A stretch of 64,000 bases of DNA from Caulobacter sp. UNC279MFTsu5.1 (GTDB lineage: Bacteria > Pseudomonadota > Alphaproteobacteria > Caulobacterales > Caulobacteraceae): assembly GCF_900114015.1 (NCBI RefSeq), contig NZ_FORN01000019.1:1-64000 (forward strand), read 5' to 3'. The notes below the pieces were generated by a model that was not told the origin of the DNA, did not search any database, and saw nothing but the letters and a program-made list of their open reading frames with translations. Below are positions 25,982 to 34,399 of this stretch, one piece after another (positions within the stretch are counted from its first letter, which is position 1; each line of letters begins with the position of its first letter). The translations under genes and the position numbers were made by a program.

Positions 25982-26764
25982 ATGTTCCAGCCCCTGCCCT
26001 TCGTGACTCGCCTGACCTTCAAGGCCAGTGACCGCCCCGAGGCGCAGGAGGCGCGCGAGCGGCTGATCGCGCGCTACGGCGACGTCGGCGACGAAAACGC
26101 CCAGGTGATCGTGGCGCTGGGCGGCGACGGCTTCATGCTGGAGACCCTGCACGACACCCTGCAGCGCCAGACGCCGATCTACGGCATGAACCGCGGCTCG
26201 GTCGGCTTCCTGATGAACGAATACAGCGAGGACGGCCTGCTGGAGCGGATCAACGCCGCCGAACGGGCCGTGATCCATCCCCTGGCCATGGTCGCCATCG
26301 ACGCCAACCGCAAGCAGCACCGGGCCCTGGCCATCAACGAGGTGTCGCTGCTGCGCCAGACCCGCCAGACCGCCAAGCTGCGCATCAGCATCGACGGCAA
26401 GGTGCGGATGGGCGAGCTGGTCTGCGACGGCGCCCTGCTGGCCACCCCGGCCGGCTCGACGGCCTACAACCTGTCGGCCCACGGCCCGATCATCCCGATC
26501 GGCGCCCAGGTCCTGGCCCTCACCCCGATCAGCGCCTTCCGTCCGCGGCGCTGGCGTGGCGCGCTTTTGCCGCAGACAGCTAGGGTGACGTTCGAGATCC
26601 TGGAATGCGATAAGAGACCAGTAAGCGCCGTGGCCGACAATTTCGAGGTTCGCGACGTCGTCGAGGTTCACATCGCCGAGGACAGCAGCGCCAGCCTTTC
26701 CATGCTCTTCGACGCGGGTCGAAGCCTAGAGGAGCGGGTTCTGACGGAGCAATTCTCGGCCTGA
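25982..26764 (+). CDS. nadK: NAD kinase
   Basis: Protein of 260 aa that phosphorylates NAD to NADP. The GGDG motif is in [12 protein letters not shown], the NE/D motif in INEVSLLR, and the glycine-rich motif in [19 protein letters not shown]. The length suits the short alphaproteobacterial form without N-terminal extension. It stands alone between repeat A copy 3 and the Hpt gene. Confidence 0.95.
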   Translation: MFQPLPFVTRLTFKASDRPEAQEARERLIARYGDVGDENAQVIVALGGDGFMLETLHDTLQRQTPIYGMNRGSVGFLMNEYSEDGLLERINAAERAVIHPLAMVAIDANRKQHRALAINEVSLLRQTRQTAKLRISIDGKVRMGELVCDGALLATPAGSTAYNLSAHGPIIPIGAQVLALTPISAFRPRRWRGALLPQTARVTFEILECDKRPVSAVADNFEVRDVVEVHIAEDSSASLSMLFDAGRSLEERVLTEQFSA

Positions 26765-26778
26765 CAACACGAAGGATT

Positions 26779-26866
26779 ATTGGTCAGGGCACTCCCTGTC
26801 CATTGGTCAGATAGAAATGGGCGTCTCATCTAATGTTAACGCCTTGACCCTATATTCCAGACCAAT
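26779..26866. promoter_or_regulatory. Direct repeats upstream of the Hpt gene
   Basis: ATTGGTCAG occurs twice on the same strand (26779-26787 and 26802-26810), 23 bases apart, and the inverted core ACCAAT appears at 26861-26866. The region is the least GC-rich between nadK and the Hpt gene and includes a TTGACC-CTATATT stretch that could serve as a promoter. Which protein binds is unknown. Confidence 0.4.
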
Positions 26867-26884
26867 GCCCAGGGAGAAGCGTCC

Positions 26885-27367
26885 GTGACCAACAAGTCCG
26901 CCGCGGAAGTGATTCAGGTGCCGAACATGCTCAAGCTCAAGGTTGGCGGACGAGGCGGTATCGACATGGCGGCCATCGCCAAGGCCGAAGCCGCCCTGAA
27001 AAGCCTGTCGGGCAACTTCGCCCAGTGGCTCAACGACGAGATCGTCAAGCTGGAGGCCGCCCGCCAGGACGTCCGCGCCCAGGGCCTGACCGCCCAGACG
27101 GTCGAGACCCTCTACCTGCGCGCCCACGACCTGAAGGGCCTGGGAACCACCTACGAATTCCCGCTGATCACCCGCCTGGCCGGCTCGCTGTGCAAGCTGA
27201 TCGACGATCCGGCGACCCGCCTCTCGGCCCCGATGTTCCTGGTCGACGCCCACATCGACGCCATCAAGGCCTGTGTGCGCGACGACATCAAGGTCGACAC
27301 CCACCCGGTGGGCAAGGTCTTGGCGGCCGAGCTGGAAGGCCGTGTGACCGAGTACCTGGCGGGCTGA
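26885..27367 (+). CDS. Histidine phosphotransferase (Hpt) domain protein
   Basis: Protein of 160 aa from a GTG with AGGGAG upstream. The phosphorylated histidine is H81 in the Hpt motif AHDLKGLGTTYEF; helices before and after fit a four-helix Hpt bundle. Hpt proteins pass phosphate between a hybrid kinase and a response regulator. No kinase or receiver gene is adjacent, so its partners act from elsewhere. Terminator directly downstream. Confidence 0.85.
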   Translation: MTNKSAAEVIQVPNMLKLKVGGRGGIDMAAIAKAEAALKSLSGNFAQWLNDEIVKLEAARQDVRAQGLTAQTVETLYLRAHDLKGLGTTYEFPLITRLAGSLCKLIDDPATRLSAPMFLVDAHIDAIKACVRDDIKVDTHPVGKVLAAELEGRVTEYLAG

Positions 27368-27393
27368 CCGGCCCCGCCTCGAAGATTCCGACA

Positions 27394-27420
27394 AGCCCCG
27401 GTCACGCCGGGGCTTTTTCT
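27394..27420 (+). terminator. Rho-independent terminator after the Hpt gene
   Basis: AGCCCCGG and CCGGGGCT form a perfect 8-bp stem with loop TCACG, followed by TTTTTCT. It lies 27 bases after the Hpt stop codon and would end that transcript before the convergent folD gene. Confidence 0.9.
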
Positions 27421-27461
27421 TTGCGCCTGGAGGGATCTTCGCGCCCCGCGAGGCTCCCGCC

Positions 27462-28340
27462 CTACTCCGCGATCCCGTTCAGGCGCTTGGCGGCGCTGAC
27501 GGTGTTGGCCAGCAGCATGGCGATGGTCATCGGCCCGACGCCGCCCGGCACCGGGGTGATGGCGCCGGCCACCTCTTTCGCCGCCTCGAAGTCGACGTCG
27601 CCGACCAGGCGCGTCTTGCCGTCTTCCTTGGGGATGCGGTTGATGCCGACGTCGATGACCGTCGCGCCCGGCTTGATCCAGTCGCCCTTGACCATCTGAG
27701 GGCGACCGACGGCCGCCACCAGGATGTCGGCTTCGCGGCAGACGGCGGCCAGGTCCTGGGTGCGCGAATGGGCGATGGTGACGGTGCAGTCGGCGGCCAG
27801 CAGCAGCTGGGCCATCGGCTTGCCCATCAGGTTGGAGCGGCCGACCACCACCGCGCGCTTGCCGCGCAGGTCGCCGACAACGTCCTTCAGCAGCACCATG
27901 CAGCCGGCCGGGGTGCAGGCGGTCAGGGCCGGCAGGCCGCTGGCCAGGCGCCCGGCGTTGGTCACGGTCAGGCCGTCGACGTCCTTGTCGGGCGAGATCG
28001 CCGCGACGATGGCCGCCTGGCTCATGTGGTCGGGCACCGGGAACTGCACCAGCACGCCGTGGATGGCCGGATCGTCGTTCAGCCGCTCGACCAACGACAA
28101 GAGTTCGGCCTGGCTGGTCTCGGCCGGCAGGCGGTGGGTTTCCGAATGCATGCCGGCGGCCAGGGTCTGCTCGCCCTTGCTGCGCACGTAGACCTGGCTG
28201 GCGGGGTCCTCGCCGACCAGCACCACCGCCAGGCCCGGCGTCAGGCCGTGCTGCGCCTTCAGGTTGGCGACGTCGGCGGCGACCTGCTCGCGAAGCTGGG
28301 CCGCGAAGGCCTTGCCGTCGATGATTCTGGCTTGCGACAT
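27462..28340 (-). CDS. folD: Bifunctional methylenetetrahydrofolate dehydrogenase/cyclohydrolase
   Basis: Protein of 292 aa. FolD interconverts methylene-, methenyl- and formyl-tetrahydrofolate with NADP. Diagnostic motifs are [14 protein letters not shown] (with the catalytic Lys), [27 protein letters not shown] and [16 protein letters not shown]. Divergent from crtY across 109 bases. Confidence 0.95.
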   Translation of the reverse strand: MSQARIIDGKAFAAQLREQVAADVANLKAQHGLTPGLAVVLVGEDPASQVYVRSKGEQTLAAGMHSETHRLPAETSQAELLSLVERLNDDPAIHGVLVQFPVPDHMSQAAIVAAISPDKDVDGLTVTNAGRLASGLPALTACTPAGCMVLLKDVVGDLRGKRAVVVGRSNLMGKPMAQLLLAADCTVTIAHSRTQDLAAVCREADILVAAVGRPQMVKGDWIKPGATVIDVGINRIPKEDGKTRLVGDVDFEAAKEVAGAITPVPGGVGPMTIAMLLANTVSAAKRLNGIAE

Positions 28341-28416
28341 GGACGTCTCCTGTTGGCGCGTGCCTAGCCCCTCCCCCGTTCGCGCGCAATATGTCCGGAC
28401 GCGCGTCAGAAGTCGC

Positions 28417-28443
28417 TTGAGCTTCGCCCAATCATGCTAGAGC
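28417..28443 (+). promoter_or_regulatory. Candidate sigma-73 promoter of crtY
   Basis: TTGAGC (28417-28422) and GCTAGAGC (28436-28443) are 13 bases apart, a close match to the Caulobacter housekeeping pattern TTGACGS-N10-14-GCTANAWC. Transcription would begin about 7 bases beyond the second box, at or next to the ATG at 28450, predicting a leaderless crtYIB message. Confidence 0.6.
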
Positions 28444-28449
28444 CGGAGC

Positions 28450-29637
28450 ATGGTCTCCGCGCTCCCGACCCAACGCGCCGACGTCGTCCTGGTGGGCGGC
28501 GGCCTGGCCAACGGCCTGATCGCCCTGCGGCTGAAAAGCCTGTGGCCGCGGCTGCGCGTGATCCTGCTGGAACAGGGTCCGACCCTAGGCGGCGAGCACA
28601 CCTGGTGCCACTTCGCCACCGATGTCGACGTGGTCGAGGCCGGCTGGCTGCGGCCGCTGATCGTCCATCGCTGGTCGGGCTACGAGGTCCGCTTTCCGGG
28701 CCACCGACGACAGCTGTCGACCGACTATCTGGCCATCACCTCCCAGCGCCTGCACCAGGTGGTCGGCGCCGCCCTCGGCCCCGACGCCTGGCTGTCGGCC
28801 ACGGTGTCGGACGTCAATCCGCACCAGGTGACCCTGGCCGACGGCCGGACCATCGCCGCTGGCGCGGTGATCGACGGCCGCGGTCCGCGCAAGAGCCGCA
28901 GCCTGGCCCTGGGCTACCAGAAGTTCGTCGGCCAGGGCGTGCGGCTGTCCGCGCCCCACGGCTTGACCCGGCCGATCATCATGGACGCCACGGTCTCGCA
29001 GGAGGACGGCTACCGCTTCGTCTACGTCCTGCCGCTGGACGCCACGCGCCTCTTGATCGAGGACACCCGCTACAGCGACGGCCCGGCCCTGGACCGGCCC
29101 GCCCTGCGCCGCGCCATCGCCGCCTACGCCCAGGCCCAGGGCTGGACCATCGCCCAGGTCGAGCGCGAGGAGGAAGGCGTCCTGCCCATCGCCCTGGGCG
29201 GCGACATCGACGCCTATTGGCGCGAGGCGCGGCCGCACGTCGCCGAGGTGGGGCTGCGCGCGGCCCTGTTCCAGCCGACCACCGGCTATTCCCTGCCCGA
29301 CGCCGCCCGCCTGGCCGAGACCATCGCCGCCCTGCCCCGCATCACCAGCGCCAGCGTCCGCGCCAGCGTCGAGGCCCAGTCCAAGACGGTCTGGCGGCGG
29401 CGGCGCTTCCTGCGCCTGCTGAACCGCATGCTGTTCCGCGCCTGCGCGCCACAGGACCGCTACAAGGTGCTGGAGCGGTTCTACCGGCTGTCGCCGGGCC
29501 TGATCCAGCGCTTCTACGCCGCGCGGCTGACCCGTTGGGACAAGACGCGGATCCTGATCGGCAAGCCGCCCGTGCCGATCTCGGCGGCCATCAAGTGCAT
29601 CGACGAAAGCTCGGTGTTCGGAGGACAAGACGCATGA
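28450..29637 (+). CDS. crtY: Lycopene beta-cyclase
   Basis: Protein of 395 aa. CrtY closes both ends of lycopene to form beta-carotene, using reduced FAD as a non-redox cofactor. The dinucleotide fold is VLVGGGLANG (residues 14-22), and GEHTWCHF at 48-55 is characteristic of proteobacterial CrtY. The KSSVFGG-like C terminus (IDESSVFGGQDA) is also typical. First gene of crtY-crtI-crtB; its stop overlaps the crtI start as ATGA. Confidence 0.92.
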   Translation: MVSALPTQRADVVLVGGGLANGLIALRLKSLWPRLRVILLEQGPTLGGEHTWCHFATDVDVVEAGWLRPLIVHRWSGYEVRFPGHRRQLSTDYLAITSQRLHQVVGAALGPDAWLSATVSDVNPHQVTLADGRTIAAGAVIDGRGPRKSRSLALGYQKFVGQGVRLSAPHGLTRPIIMDATVSQEDGYRFVYVLPLDATRLLIEDTRYSDGPALDRPALRRAIAAYAQAQGWTIAQVEREEEGVLPIALGGDIDAYWREARPHVAEVGLRAALFQPTTGYSLPDAARLAETIAALPRITSASVRASVEAQSKTVWRRRRFLRLLNRMLFRACAPQDRYKVLERFYRLSPGLIQRFYAARLTRWDKTRILIGKPPVPISAAIKCIDESSVFGGQDA

Positions 29638-31130
29638 CGCAGAGCAAACCCAAGGCGGCGGTGATCGGCGCGGGCTTCGGCGGCCTGGCCCTGGCGATCC
29701 GCCTGCAGTCCTCGGGCTTCGACGTCACCGTCTTCGAGGGGCGCGAGAAGCCGGGCGGCCGGGCCTATGTCTGGCACGACCAGGGCTTCACCTTCGACGC
29801 CGGCCCGACCGTCGTCACCGATCCCGACTGCCTGAAGGAGCTGTTCGCGCTCTCGGGCCGCGGGATCGAGGACTATGTCGAGCTGCTGCCGGTCGATCCG
29901 TTCTACCGCCTGGTCTGGGAAGACGGCGACGTCTTCGACTACGTCAACGACCAGGCCGGGCTGGACCGCCAGATCGCCGCCCGCAACCCGGCCGACGTCG
30001 AGGGCTATCGCCGCTTCCACGCCTATTCGGAGGAGCTCTACCAGAAGGGCTATGTCGAGCTGGGCGCCGTGCCGTTCCTCGACTTCGGCAGCATGGTCGC
30101 CAGCGCCCCCGCCCTGATGAAGCTGCAGGCCTGGCGCAGCGTCTATGACAAGGTCTCAGGCTTCGTGAAGGACGAGCACGTGCGCCAGGCGCTGTCGTTC
30201 CACAGCCTGCTGGTCGGCGGCAGCCCGTTCGCCACCTCGTCGATCTACGCCCTTATCCACGCCCTGGAGCGGCGCGGCGGCGTCTGGTTCCCGCGCGGCG
30301 GCACCCACGCCCTGATCCGGGCGCTGGTGAGACTGTTCGAGGACCTGGGCGGCAAGATCCACCTGGGCCAGCCGATCCGGAAGATCACCACCAAGGCCGG
30401 CCGCGTCACCGGCGTGATCCGCGCCGACGACCAGTTCGAGGCTTTCGACACCGTCGCCTCCAACGCCGACGTCATGCACACCTATCGCGAGCTTCTCGCC
30501 GACGATCCCAGGGGCGCCAAGGTCGGCAAGGCCCTGGAGGCCAAGCGCTGGAGCCCCTCGCTGTTCGTGGTCTATTTCGGGCTGAAGACCCCCCACCCCG
30601 AGATCCGCCACCACACCATCTGCTTCGGCAATCGCTATCGCGAGCTGATCGGCGAGATCTACGGCAAGGACGGCCTGGCCGACGACTTCTCGCTGTACCT
30701 GCACCACCCGACCGCCAGCGACCCGGCCATGGCGCCCGAGGGCTGCTCGGCCTTCTACGCCCTGTCGCCGGTGCCCAACCTGAAGACCGCGAACATCGAC
30801 TGGTCGGTGGAAGGGCCGAAATACCGCGACAAGATCCTGGCCTATCTGGAAAAGCACTACATTCCGGGGCTTTCGGCGGATCTGGTCACCAGCCGCTTCA
30901 TCACCCCGGACGACTTCGTGGCCGACCTGAACGCCTGGAAGGGCGCGGCCTTCTCGCTGGAGCCGATCCTGACCCAGAGCGCCTTCTTCCGCACCCACAA
31001 CCGCGACGACGTGATCCCCAACCTCTATTTCGTCGGGGCCGGCACGCATCCGGGCGCGGGCATTCCGGGCGTGGTCAGCTCGGCCAAGGCGACGGCGGGG
31101 CTGATGATCGACGACTACGTCCCGGCATGA
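29634..31130 (+). CDS. crtI: Phytoene desaturase
   Basis: Protein of 498 aa. CrtI converts phytoene to lycopene in four desaturation steps. The N-terminal FAD site is VIGAGFGGLALAIRL and the C-terminal signature is NLYFVGAGTHPGAGIPGV. FDAGPTVVTDP is the usual substrate-side motif. Membrane-associated. Overlaps crtY and crtB by 4 bases at each end, so the three products are made together. Confidence 0.95.
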   Translation: MTQSKPKAAVIGAGFGGLALAIRLQSSGFDVTVFEGREKPGGRAYVWHDQGFTFDAGPTVVTDPDCLKELFALSGRGIEDYVELLPVDPFYRLVWEDGDVFDYVNDQAGLDRQIAARNPADVEGYRRFHAYSEELYQKGYVELGAVPFLDFGSMVASAPALMKLQAWRSVYDKVSGFVKDEHVRQALSFHSLLVGGSPFATSSIYALIHALERRGGVWFPRGGTHALIRALVRLFEDLGGKIHLGQPIRKITTKAGRVTGVIRADDQFEAFDTVASNADVMHTYRELLADDPRGAKVGKALEAKRWSPSLFVVYFGLKTPHPEIRHHTICFGNRYRELIGEIYGKDGLADDFSLYLHHPTASDPAMAPEGCSAFYALSPVPNLKTANIDWSVEGPKYRDKILAYLEKHYIPGLSADLVTSRFITPDDFVADLNAWKGAAFSLEPILTQSAFFRTHNRDDVIPNLYFVGAGTHPGAGIPGVVSSAKATAGLMIDDYVPA

Positions 31131-32062
31131 GCGACCTCGAAGCGCAAAGTCGCGAGGCGATCCAGAAGGGCAGCAAGAGCTTCGCCGCCGCCGCCGCCCT
31201 GTTCGACGCCCAGACCCGGGCCGACGCCGAGATGCTGTACGCCTGGTGCCGCCACTGCGACGACGTGATCGACGGCCAGACCCTGGGCCATGGCATGAGC
31301 CCAGTGGCCGACGCCCCGGCCCGGCTGGAGGCGCTGTACGCCCAGACCCGCGCGGCCATGGCCGGCGAGAGGCCGACCGACCCGGTGTTCGCCGCCTTCC
31401 AGACCGTGGCTCTGCGCCGGGCCATTCCCGAGCGCTACGCCCTGGACATGATCGACGGCTTCGCCATGGACGTGGCCGGGCGGCGCTACGCCACGCTCGA
31501 TGACCTGCTGGACTACTGCTGGGGCGTGGCCGGGGTGGTGGGCACGATGATGGCCCTGGTCATGGGCGTGAAGCCCGACGCCCTGGCCACCCTGCGCCGC
31601 GCCCAGGACCTGGGCCTGGCCTTCCAACTGACCAACATCGCCCGCGACGTCGTCGAGGACGCCCGCAACGGCCGCGTCTACGTACCCGGCGACTGGCTGG
31701 CCGAGCTGGGCGTGCCGCCGGACGCCATCGCCGTCGCCGATCCGGCTCACCGGGCCGCCGTGGCCGTGCTCGCGAAACGCCTGGTCGACGCCGCCGAACC
31801 CTACTACGCCTCGGCCCGCTGGGGCCTGCGCGACCTGCCGGTCCGCTGCGCCTGGGCGATCGGCGCGGCGCGCGGGGTCTACCGCCAGATCGGGCTGGAC
31901 GTCGTGAAGGCGGGGGCTAGCGCCTGGGACGAACGGGTCGTGGTCAGCGGCCGGATGAAGGCCTGGCGCGCGCTGGAAGGCGGCGTCGTGGCGCTGCGCT
32001 CGGCGACGCTGGACCGTTGGGGGAAGGCGCCGGAGCGGCCGGCGATGTGGTCGAGGATCTGA
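31127..32062 (+). CDS. crtB: Phytoene synthase
   Basis: Protein of 311 aa. CrtB joins two geranylgeranyl diphosphates to phytoene. The first aspartate motif is CDDVID (D45, D46, D49) and the second is NIARDVVED, followed by GRVYVPGDWL. End of the rightward carotenoid operon; repeat C copy 2 begins 16 bases later. Confidence 0.95.
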   Translation: MSDLEAQSREAIQKGSKSFAAAAALFDAQTRADAEMLYAWCRHCDDVIDGQTLGHGMSPVADAPARLEALYAQTRAAMAGERPTDPVFAAFQTVALRRAIPERYALDMIDGFAMDVAGRRYATLDDLLDYCWGVAGVVGTMMALVMGVKPDALATLRRAQDLGLAFQLTNIARDVVEDARNGRVYVPGDWLAELGVPPDAIAVADPAHRAAVAVLAKRLVDAAEPYYASARWGLRDLPVRCAWAIGAARGVYRQIGLDVVKAGASAWDERVVVSGRMKAWRALEGGVVALRSATLDRWGKAPERPAMWSRI

Positions 32063-32078
32063 ACGCCCAGGCGCACTG

Positions 32079-32193
32079 ACTTGCCCCCACCTGGCGGCTT
32101 CGCCGCCTGTCCGCCCCCATAGGGGGCGGAGCCTTCGCGTATCAGGCTCTTCCCCCTATGGGGGAAGACGGCCGAAGGCCAGTAGGGGGCAAG
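32079..32193. repeat. Four-hairpin intergenic repeat, family C, copy 2
   Basis: Same order of hairpins as the copy at 7544. Hairpin 1 is GGCGGC-TTC-GCCGCC and hairpin 4 is GGCC-GAA-GGCC, both different in sequence from copy 1 yet fully paired, while hairpins 2 and 3 are almost identical. It lies exactly between the two convergent carotenoid operons and may end or insulate both transcripts. Confidence 0.9.
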
Positions 32194-32210
32194 CGTTCGC
32201 CGCTCGCCCC

Positions 32211-32669
32211 CTATCGCAGCACCCCTCGCCGCGTCATCCACCAAGCGTACCCGATGAAGAACGCCAGCAGCCCCGCGATGACCGCGCTCATGATCGCCAT
32301 CGACTGACCCATGATCTTGCCCCCGTCGGTCAGCACATAGGTGTAGGCCAGGCTGAGCAGGAAGGCGGCCAGCGAGACGGCCAGGACCGGCCAGGCCAGC
32401 TTGTGGCGCAGCAGGATCAGCACCGAGCCCAGCAACGCGCCGAACACCCCGATCGCCCAGTCGATCGTCATCCAGGCCGGCATCTGCTGGTAGTGGGCGA
32501 TCTGCTCCGGCGTCATGCCCGCGCTCTTCATGTAGGCCGCGCCCTGGGTCATGCTCATCACGAAATCGAAGACGCCGATGGCGTTGAACAGCACGGCGAC
32601 GACGCCCACCAGCCACAGGTGCCATGGGGTCCTGGTCGGCGCCCCGCTGATCGTGTTCACCCCTGTCAT
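32211..32669 (-). CDS. Four-helix membrane protein at the end of the crtE operon
   Basis: Protein of 152 aa with predicted helices near residues 18-42, 66-87, 93-111 and 122-143. No family assigned. The loop after helix 1 (TQGAAYMKSAGMTPEQIAHYQQMP) resembles small proteobacterial membrane proteins of unknown role. It follows crtZ by 33 bases on the same strand and is perhaps the last gene of that operon. Confidence 0.75.
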   Translation of the reverse strand: MTGVNTISGAPTRTPWHLWLVGVVAVLFNAIGVFDFVMSMTQGAAYMKSAGMTPEQIAHYQQMPAWMTIDWAIGVFGALLGSVLILLRHKLAWPVLAVSLAAFLLSLAYTYVLTDGGKIMGQSMAIMSAVIAGLLAFFIGYAWWMTRRGVLR

Positions 32670-32702
32670 TCCAGCCTCCCCTGGCCGACGGTCTGGTTGT
32701 TG

Positions 32703-33185
32703 TTACAGCAGCGCGCCGTCGACGCCCCGCTCCCGCAGTTTCGCCTTCAGTTCGCGCACCGGCCGGGCCAGTAGGAAGCCGAACGACACCGCCCCGTGCT
32801 TGGTGTGCACCGCGTGGTGGATCCGGTGGGCCTGGATCAGCTGCTTCCAGTAGCGCGACCGGCCCAGCGGAACCTTGAAGCGCTGGTGCACCATGCCGTC
32901 GTGGAACACGAAATAGATCGCGCCATAGGCCGTGACCCCCAGGCCGACCGGCAACAGCCAGGGCACGCCGTGCACCCCGAAATAGATCGCCGCGATGGCC
33001 GGCGCGGCGAACACCACCGCGAATAGGTCGTTGAGTTCGAACGGTCCGGTGCGCGGCTCGTGATGCGAGCGGTGCCAGGCCCACAGCCAGCCGTGCATCA
33101 CGTAGCGGTGCATGACCCAGGCGAAGCCCTCCATGAAGGCCAGGGCCGCCAGGAACAGGGCCAGGTGCAGACCAAGGGTCGCCAT
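32703..33185 (-). CDS. crtZ: Beta-carotene hydroxylase
   Basis: Protein of 160 aa from the ATG at 33185. CrtZ adds 3-hydroxyls to beta-ionone rings, giving zeaxanthin from beta-carotene. It is a membrane di-iron enzyme and all the histidine clusters are present: HRYVMH (26-31), HRSHH (38-42), HDGMVH (95-100) and HRIHH (120-124). It follows the ABC permease gene by 11 bases. Confidence 0.93.
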   Translation of the reverse strand: MATLGLHLALFLAALAFMEGFAWVMHRYVMHGWLWAWHRSHHEPRTGPFELNDLFAVVFAAPAIAAIYFGVHGVPWLLPVGLGVTAYGAIYFVFHDGMVHQRFKVPLGRSRYWKQLIQAHRIHHAVHTKHGAVSFGFLLARPVRELKAKLRERGVDGALL

Positions 33186-33196
33186 CGTCGTCCCGT

Positions 33197-34399
33197 TTAC
33201 CGCCGAAGCCGGCGCGCCAACACATGCGCCAGGACCAGGCCGGCCAGGCCGGCGGCGGTCAGCACGCACCAGGCCTTATACACCGCCCCGATCCCGGCGT
33301 CGCGCCAGAGGATCGCCTGATAGGCCTCGATGGCCCAGGCGTGCGGCGTCAGCCAGCCCACCGACTGCAGCCAGGGCGGCATCAGGAAGCGCGGCACCAT
33401 GCTGCCGCCGACCGCCGCCAGGACCAGGATCACGAAGGTCGACAGCATCTGGGCCTGCTCGCGCGTGCGGCACACCGACACCAGCCCCAGGGCGACGCCG
33501 GCCGCGCAGGCCGAGGCCGCCAGGGTGGTCGGCAGCCACAGGACCGCGTGCTGCGCCGCCGCCACGCCGTAGACGCCCTGGGCGGTGGCGAAGATCAGCA
33601 GCGCCTGGACCGTCCCCTGCCCGACCAGGAACAGGAACTTGCCGCTGACCACCGGTCCCATGCCCGCCGTGCCGGCCAGCAGGCGGTCGGCCACGCCGGT
33701 GCTGCGCTCGTCCATCAGGCCCAGCGCCCCCTGCATGGCCGAGAACAGGGCGAACAGGATCATCACCGCTCCGGCGTAGTAGGCGATCACCCCGCCGCCG
33801 ACCTTGGCGTCCTTGACCGCCTCGCGCTCGAAGAAGCCGCCGTCGTCGTGGGTCGGATCCTGGCGCATCAGGGCCGCGGCGCTGTCGGCGTTCTCGACCT
33901 GCTCGTCGGTGAAGCCGCCCAGGGCGGGCTCCAGCTGGGTGATCGTGCGGCGCAGGGTGACGTCCGGCAGGGCGTTGGCCAGCACCTGCTGCACCCGGGC
34001 TTGGGCCAGGGGCGCGGCCACGGCGCGGCTGGGGTCGGCGATGATCAGGAACGGCTTGTCGGCCGAGGCGGGATCGGCGCGGATCACCAGGCCGGCGTCG
34101 GCCTGTCCCGCCTTGACCCGCCGCCGCACCGCATCGGCCGTCGGCGCGGTCTCGGCGCGGACCTCGGGCGAGCGGGCCAAGGCCGCGGCCAGCCGGCCGG
34201 AATCCGGGGTATGGGCCGTGTCGGCCACCGCCAGCTTCAGCTGGATGTCGTCGCCCGTCGTCCCGGCGAACACCGAGGAGAAGATCAGGAACACCAGCGG
34301 CGGCAGCAGGAAGGTCATCAGCAGGGCGCCGCGGTCGCGCCAGAGATCCAGCGCCATCACTCGCATCATGGCGGCGATCTTCCAGACCGATCGCATCAC
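33197..34399 (-). CDS. ABC-2 type transporter permease within the carotenoid operon
   Basis: Protein of 400 aa. One membrane helix near residues 22-42 is followed by a periplasmic domain of about 150 residues and then five more helices, the layout of ABC-2 exporters of the drug/lipid type. It overlaps the ATPase gene by 4 bases. The substrate is not visible in the sequence; its position between crtE and crtZ suggests a lipid, pigment or membrane-homeostasis role. Confidence 0.88.
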   Translation of the reverse strand: MMRSVWKIAAMMRVMALDLWRDRGALLMTFLLPPLVFLIFSSVFAGTTGDDIQLKLAVADTAHTPDSGRLAAALARSPEVRAETAPTADAVRRRVKAGQADAGLVIRADPASADKPFLIIADPSRAVAAPLAQARVQQVLANALPDVTLRRTITQLEPALGGFTDEQVENADSAAALMRQDPTHDDGGFFEREAVKDAKVGGGVIAYYAGAVMILFALFSAMQGALGLMDERSTGVADRLLAGTAGMGPVVSGKFLFLVGQGTVQALLIFATAQGVYGVAAAQHAVLWLPTTLAASACAAGVALGLVSVCRTREQAQMLSTFVILVLAAVGGSMVPRFLMPPWLQSVGWLTPHAWAIEAYQAILWRDAGIGAVYKAWCVLTAAGLAGLVLAHVLARRLRR

